Assembly (NCBI RefSeq): GCF_000204055.1
Contig: NW_006768795.1
Coordinates: forward strand, 212,556-276,555
Source: Melampsora larici-populina 98AG31
Lineage: Eukaryota > Basidiomycota > Pucciniomycetes > Pucciniales > Melampsoraceae
Direction: 5' to 3'
DNA: 64,000 nt
In this document: in pieces, positions 58,251 through 64,000 of the stretch
How positions within the stretch are numbered: the stretch's first letter is position 1
Layout of the letters: each line of letters begins with the position of its first letter
Translations under genes and position numbers: made by a program
Notes under the pieces: generated by a model
Told to the model about the DNA's origin: nothing
The model's input: the letters and a program-made list of their open reading frames with translations, nothing else
The model's database searches: none

Positions 58251-59152
58251 TCTGGTGCCTTTATCTATTTCTCTGTTATCACAAAGTGGTCAGCAAGTGC
58301 CCTTGTGCTGGTTTCTTTGAATAAGGAAGTCTTTAGGCAACTTCTAATATATTACACGTAGTAGATTATCCCTTCTTAAGTGCTGTAAAGCTCTTGTTGA
58401 GCTTTAAATACTCCACCGGCCAGCATGATCCGGCTCTGGAGAAGACAATGTGTACTGTAAGATCCTTCCAATTGCCCTGCACCCAAATTCAGCTGATGGT
58501 GCCTTGAAGCAACAAGATGCTTGACATGCAGCACATCAGTTACATACAATCAGTCAGACCCTGTAGATATCTGTTGAGCTGAGTAGGGTGCATCAAAAGA
58601 AGCTGATTATTGCAATACTTGGATAATGGGGATGTGACCTCAAGAATACCGGTATCCAATACCGGCCATAAGTTTCAAATGCTGCAAGTCAGGGCTTGTA
58701 TGTAAAGAGAGTTAACTGTGACTGCTGTGATATGCCTTCAAAGGTGTGGAGATTCATGTTGACATGCTATGTATGGAAGAGGGCGGCAGATGTTATGCAA
58801 GATCAGCTGCATCAAGCTTGGGGGTGTCTGATGGGTATAAAAGCCAAACAACTTTCATGATATTTCCTTCTAACCTGACAAACTTTGGCTTTTTCCTTCA
58901 TCTTGATAATTGGTGGTCTGCTCATTTTCTTACTCTTGAATTTTTTTGAATAACTTCAATGACTGATTAGGATACATAGGTTATCTTTTTGTGCTGTTGA
59001 ATTTTTGTAGATAAATTAGCTCTTTCATCAAACACAACCAAGATTCTCAACAGACCCAACCCACAGTTCCTTTGTTGTATGTTACCTGCACAAATCTTTC
59101 TCCATATTCATATATCTCCACTGACTTGAATGGACATTTCAGGTCAAACAAA
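58251..59152. other. Intergenic region, no gene recognised
   Basis: Lies upstream of the small secreted protein gene. Nothing supported; the last 150 nt presumably include its promoter and leader. Confidence 0.35.
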
Positions 59153-59407
59153 ATGAATGTTGTCAGCCCCATTGGAACCATTGTGCTTATCTGCACCACC
59201 ACAGCAACTGTTCAAGCCATACCCATTGGAGATCAAGATTCAATGGCGGATTTTCAATGTTACCAAAGAATTTCAGAAGAAAAACAGACTTTTGATGATG
59301 GAGACATGGTTTTACCTTCCAGCCACACAGAATGGTCTGATGTTTATGGTGATGGGAAAAATGGTTGTTGTGATGGTTATTGTTGTTTTGGTTGCGAAAT
59401 CATGTGA
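59153..59407 (+). CDS. Small secreted cysteine-rich protein (effector candidate)
   Basis: Single exon, 84 aa. A signal peptide (MNVVSPIGTIVLICTTTATV then QA) is followed by a mature part of about 60 residues. That part is acidic in the middle and ends in a Cys cluster, NGCCDGYCCFGCEIM; with the Cys of DFQCYQ there are six cysteines. The start is in the context AAAATGAATG. Short, secreted, Cys-rich and without known relatives are the usual features of rust effector candidates; the role is inference. Two further copies of its C-terminal coding region lie within 600 bp downstream, one disrupted and one inverted. Confidence 0.62.
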   Translation: MNVVSPIGTIVLICTTTATVQAIPIGDQDSMADFQCYQRISEEKQTFDDGDMVLPSSHTEWSDVYGDGKNGCCDGYCCFGCEIM

Positions 59408-59432
59408 GTAATACCGCACAAACACGTCTTGT

Positions 59433-59756
59433 GACCAAGAATTTCAAAAGAAAAACAATCATCAGACAATGGAGACATTTACGGGATACAAAGTAGAATC
59501 CAGGCATGTGCCCGGCCTTGTGCCCAGATTTTTTTTGGCAGTAAATTTTGATTTTCTGGGCAAAAGTCCGGGCCCAGAATTCAAATTTACTTCCAAAAGG
59601 ATTCCAGGCACAAAGACAGGCACATGCCCGGATTCTACTTTGTATCCCATATATGTTTTAACTTTCAGCCAGAAGGAAGGGGATGATTCAGTTTATGGTG
59701 ATGGTAATAACAAATATTGACATGGTCATTGTTGTTGTGGTTGCACCACTATGTAA
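59433..59756 (+). pseudogene. Second copy of the cysteine-rich gene, MITE-disrupted
   Basis: Resumes similarity with the intact gene at ACCAAGAATTTCAAAAGAAA. After GGAGACAT it is interrupted by a 166-bp inverted-repeat element, then continues at GTTTTAACTTTCAGCCAGAA. It ends HGHCCCGCTTM-stop, matching DGYCCFGCEIM-stop of the parent. A TGA at 59718-59720 replaces a Cys codon, so the copy is dead even without the insertion. Confidence 0.7.
59483..59648. mobile_element. 166-bp MITE inside the duplicated cysteine-rich gene
   Basis: GGGATACAAAGTAGAATCC at the left end is mirrored by GGATTCTACTTTGTATCCC at the right end. The inverted similarity extends through CAGGCATGTGCCCGG/CCGGGCACATGCCTG-type sequence to about 45 bp. 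The intact copy at 59153-59407 lacks this insert, giving an empty-site comparison. Confidence 0.75.
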
Positions 59757-59990
59757 AAGTGAACACACAGACACAGCTGTCTAACAACAGCTGTAGATAA
59801 GGAGGAGCATGTACTTGATGAGATGATGAAAGCATGGCATTTTGACGTGATTCCTGAATACCTGTTTTCAAAATGACATGCTTCCATCATCTCATCAAGT
59901 ATAAGCTCCTCCGTATCTACAGCTTTTGGTAGACAGTGGTGTCTGTGTAGTCTCTCTTACATGATAGTGCAAACACAACCACAATAACCA
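59721..59990. repeat. Long imperfect palindrome containing an inverted third copy of the gene's 3' end
   Basis: The arms pair outwards from a centre near 59855: CTGTAGATAAGGAGGAGCAT against ATAAGCTCCTCCGTATCTAC, then ACAGACACAGCTGTCTA against TAGACAGTGGTGTCTGTGT. Beyond them the 3' coding end of the cysteine-rich gene appears inverted at about 59957-59990, reading NGYCGCVCTIM-stop on the minus strand. The palindrome therefore includes protein-coding sequence on both arms. Confidence 0.7.
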
Positions 59991-62900
59991 TTCACCTGTG
60001 CAAGCTGTAACTTATCAAGCCTATTGGATGATATAGACACTTGCACAATCCAATAGGGTTGGTATCTCTCCTTTTAGAATTTACCAGCTGGTTATAGTGA
60101 CTAGCTCCAAGTCCATCAGAAAAGATTTGGAAGGAGATGGGTGCAAGTGTGAGTAAAATATGTAGGCTAGGACACAAAATAGTTGTGCCATGTTGGTAGT
60201 CTCTCAGGCTACAACACCTCTTCCACAACAAGACTTGTACAAAATGACCATTCTTTGATGAGTTGTTCTTTTAATGTGCCCTGTGAGTCTTGTGTTTGTA
60301 GACATTGTGAGTATCTCAGACCAACCTATGAGGTCCACTCCCCCCAGGGTGATCTACTCTTACTTTGTGGTCAGAGTAGTTTTTTTTAGGCAGTGGCACA
60401 GCCTGGCCTCCAAAGGTGGTTCACAAGAACCAAATTCTTCTTGGCTAGCTAATCTGAATCAGGAGTTTTGCTTTGCTGTACTTGTTCTTCAGGGGAAGGG
60501 GGGCTTTTTTTAAGAGATTTTGGTAGAAAAACTTTCTGGACTTAGATACTTGATTATCAGATCAATTCCAGCTTGAAGTTTTAAATGTGTGGTTGAGACT
60601 CTTTTCAATTGAGCAAAAGGACTCACAGTGATCTCCTTCAATAGAGTGTCTTGAAATGACACAGACATCCCAGCTGTTTCTTTAGCCACCCATGTACAAT
60701 GAAATATCTTGATATCCCGGCAAATGGGATGGAAATCAACTCAAAGAAAGTGATCCTTGATTTTATATCAAGGTAGCGCTTGAGACAAGATCCATACCGT
60801 AAGAATCTGGTTGAGTCCTTTGTTTTTGAATGGGGTTGGTGTTTTTTTAACCAAGAAATTAGCTATTTGCCAGTGGCTCTTTTTAGCTTCCTGTGCTTCA
60901 ATTTTGAAATCAGTTGGCATAAGATTTGTGCCAGCCTCAATCACAGCTAGTCAGCCTGCACATGGTTTTTGACAGCGGCCTACCATGTATCCATCACGGT
61001 GAATCTTCAAATTTAAATTGGAGTCATAATATATACCTTAGCCTGAGATGAAGGTGGGTGGTTGGATTCCTTGCCAGGACTTGTTGCCATGATGAAGAAT
61101 AATAATAGTATATAATTCAACCGGAGACAGTATAAACTTAAACAAGAACTTGAGGTTTAAATTGGATGGTTTGAGAAAAGGAGTTTTGTATTGGTTTTGA
61201 TAAAGACCAGAAGGATAGACAACACAGACTGCCTCACCATAGCTGCATGGCCTCAGCAGCAAGGGGTGGGGGTTGGCTTGTGACAATGATGAAGGTAAGT
61301 GATGATATCACCTGGATGTTGAAGTGTGAAAGGGAAAGATAATGACACTAGCTTACACAGGTGGGATTCCCCCTACTGAAAAAACCGGGTGGCCCCGTTG
61401 AAGCTGATTCTACCTGTTGCACTGCTCAGAAACCCATTTCCAAAACAACACAATCCCCAAGAACTTGAGCCATTATTGGGCAGCACGTAGTGGACAAACC
61501 TTTTGCCTGGTTGCAATGCCAGGCTGGGGTGTTGTGGTGTGTTTCTGGTTGATTGCACATTCTGCATAATGCATTTGCCCAATTCCAGGGTGGCACTTAC
61601 TCTAGTGGTAAAAGGTCTAGTTTTAACTAGAAATCCTGACAAAAAATCCTATTGGGTATGCAGGATTGATGGTATCTGTCCCTAGAAACAGATGAGAATG
61701 AATGCTGATATGTTCAATGTTTCAATCAGGAAACTGAGAGTTATCTAACGGTAACTTTTGCCACGGCTTAGCTGGAAATAGCATAGTTGAACTGGTCAGG
61801 CTCTAGGCTGTGGTTCTAAAGATAAAATATCTCAGAAATGTCTGGGTTAAGACCACAGGGATCTTGTCAACTTTGGGTTGCAAGAACAGTGGTACATGAC
61901 CAAGTAGAGTTTTACTGTTCTTGAAACAGGGGCAGTGAAAGGAGGGAGGTGGAGGATTCCAAGTGTTACTTATGTCAAAAGTAAACTTAAGCTGACACTT
62001 CTTGAGGAAATTTTGGAATATATCAGGCAAGTGGAACTATCCTTTGTTGGAAGAGAATAGCTGTACTGTGGTACAAAATGCTTGGTAAATTTGCTATTGG
62101 TCAAGAAGGCAAGTCCTCTCCTCATTTTGGAAAGAGCTCTCCATTTTATACCTCACAATGTGTCCTGGCTGACTTGTGGCTCTCTAAGAGTGGTGCACTG
62201 GTTCCCTATTGGGAAGCTCTATCTGGCTGACTTTTGGTTTGGCCGGATTGGGAACTCTATTATTTGTTTTGCCAGCTTGTGGTAGTGCCCAATTGAGAAC
62301 TAAAGGAGTATATGTTTTAATTCTCCCTTAGTGCCTCAGTGTTTGGGTTTGCCAAGTAGGCCTTTGTTTCCTGGATAGATTTTTGTTCTTAACATTCACT
62401 GTGCAAGTGAGTTAGTTTTGAGAGGTTGCCTTTAATGCTAGGCACTAGGTGTCTTTTTGGTGCAATATTATCATTTGTAAATATTGGTTACCTTTGATCC
62501 TAGGTACATGGTGTGTATCTAATGACGATCTAAATTGGTCATGATGATAGTGTTTATTGATGTATTTGAAAACAGACACAAGTTGTATTAGAAATTTAGA
62601 GATATATTTATCATTTTGTTATTCGGGTAGTAGCCTCTTTGGCTTTATCTAGCCTGAGCTTGGAGGCTGACATCCAAGCTGACTTTGGTCCTGATGGCAC
62701 ATAACATAGCCTCTTCTAAATTAACACAAGTTCCAATTCTTGCAGGGCTTTTTAACCCTTGCAAGCTTGGTGCCCTGAAGACCAGAGAATTGGAGGACTG
62801 CCGGAGGGTGGGAATTGCGGGATTGGGAATGGGCTGTACAAGCCTGTACTCATTGCCATGTTTCAGTCCAGAGGTTGAGGCTGAGCAGTACACAACAGAC

Positions 62901-63663
62901 TTCTTTGTCAACATTCTTCCCATTGGCCTACATACAAAACCATACTTTGTCTATGTTTTTAATGCATTTTGAGTACATGATGCAGTGCTCAACATAAGAC
63001 TACATCAATTTTCAATAATCTTGACCAATCATTCCTTTCTCCTCTGACCAGATCAAAATAGCTTTATTTATGTTTGCTTTGCAAATTAGCGTCTTATTAG
63101 TTAGCTTTGTTTGATTTTAATTTAGCATACTTCACAACCATGTCGTAATGTTGTCAAATATCACTCAAGTGTTGAAGTGCTCGAATGAGGTCTTGAATAT
63201 GTTTGACGGTCAACTCAGTAGGTCATGAATTTCTTTTCTTTGAATCTACAGAGTTGTGATCTTGCGTAGTAACATTGCTCATCTTCTTCTTCTTTTGACT
63301 TGATTCAGATCCACCATCATATTCATCACCATCATCAAGATTGAATCAAAAGACATCATATGACAACTGAAGCCTCTAGTCAAGTCACATTTCCTTGTGA
63401 TGAAAGGATGAGAAGGTGACTGATTTTGTTAATCCAAAATGATCAGTTTATTGCTTTGGCACACTGCCATCCAACAAACAGTACGTTTGTGATCATTAAT
63501 GCATTTTTGAAAAATGTTTTGGGACATGTTTGAGCCAGTGGACTAGGGCGCTAGCTGGAATTCTGAAACTGGAGCCATGCCGAATTGGGTGGGGACTATA
63601 TTCTGTATGTCAATTCATTTGTACAGTACCCCATTCCCAATCTCCGCAATCCTCTGGTGCTCT
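59991..63663. other. Repeat-rich region without a recognised gene
   Basis: Only short frames. 62760-62840 has partial inverted similarity to 63625-63665 (CCCATTCCCAATC...GCAAT). No domain, tRNA or splice-linked exon set was found. Confidence 0.35.
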
Positions 63664-63720
63664 AAACTTAACAAAGTCCCGCGCTCGCGCATCCTCGCGA
63701 GGCGTCGAGCGAGGGACTTA
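63664..63720. repeat. Hairpin related to 1139-1220
   Basis: AACTTAACAAAGTCCC is followed by a GC-rich imperfect palindrome (GCGCTCGCGC ... GGCGTCGAGCG) and AGGGACTTA. It shares the arm sequence with the hairpin at the other end of the window but has a different loop. Confidence 0.5.
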
Positions 63721-64000
63721 TGCCAAACTCGTACAAACTCATTGCTCAGGGTTTTGGATTTTGCAGGGAGCGTCCTTTGAACGCTTCTACCATTTTCCAC
63801 ACCGAGGATTTGGAGATGGTCAAAAATAAAAAGTTGTGCGCCTGACTCCGGCGCATAATGTACATATTTTTTTTCCGAGGATTGTGCTCCCCTCCACAAA
63901 TGAAAGCTCTTCAAAGTTTGAGATTTCAGAGAGATATAAAGGATTCACAGCAGTTACACAGCGGTCTACATGTTGCATGTTCTCTCAAGCACCAAACTTT

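Noticed and set aside
1..64000. CRISPR array, operons or bacterial signals
   Set aside because: No regularly spaced repeats; genes are intron-rich and eukaryotic.

Overview
The window is eukaryotic, from a filamentous basidiomycete and most likely a rust fungus (Pucciniales). Its genes are split by many short GT-AG introns, mostly 55-90 nt. It carries a GH131 glucanase, a fused FHA-forkhead regulator and small secreted cysteine-rich proteins, with AT-rich repeat-filled DNA between genes. The taxon is an inference; no rRNA or other taxonomic marker is present.

Layout. 0-5.5 kb: degraded DNA with a Ty3/Gypsy integrase remnant, the 3' end of a Ser/Thr-rich surface-protein gene and a broken MFS transporter. 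5.6-7.6 kb: a Git3/cAMP-receptor-like GPCR. 8.4-20.3 kb: two related, oppositely oriented DNA transposons (called A and B here), each encoding a DDE transposase and a convergent companion protein. Element A lies inside the terminal repeat of element B. Both keep a 6-bp target-site duplication and TATGG...CCATA ends. The companion has N-terminal zinc knuckles and a C-terminal region resembling the alpha-kinase fold.

20.7-21.9 kb: a secreted GH131 enzyme with a 4-nt exon. 22.9-24.2 kb: a PA28-type proteasome activator. 25.2-29.1 kb: two tail-to-tail vWA-domain paralogues. 30.7-34.0 kb: an FHA + forkhead transcription factor. 38.8-40.0 kb: a C2H2 zinc-finger protein. 40.9-43.6 kb: a large secreted protein of unknown family. 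45.4-49.8 kb: a C2-RasGAP of BUD2/CLA2 type. From about 50 kb to the end there are almost no long genes. That part holds palindromic MITE-like elements, a dispersed repeat family of about 220-250 bp, a frameshifted small secreted protein, and an intact small cysteine-rich secreted protein (59.15 kb). Beside the latter are a MITE-disrupted second copy and an inverted third copy.

Gene models were assembled by eye from splice sites and conserved protein sequence. In all multi-exon models except the MFS and Ser/Thr-rich remnants, exon lengths sum to a multiple of three. How the genes work together: the GPCR and RasGAP belong to signalling and polarity, the forkhead and zinc-finger proteins to regulation, and GH131 plus the secreted proteins to the cell surface or host interface. 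No functional cluster linking them is evident.
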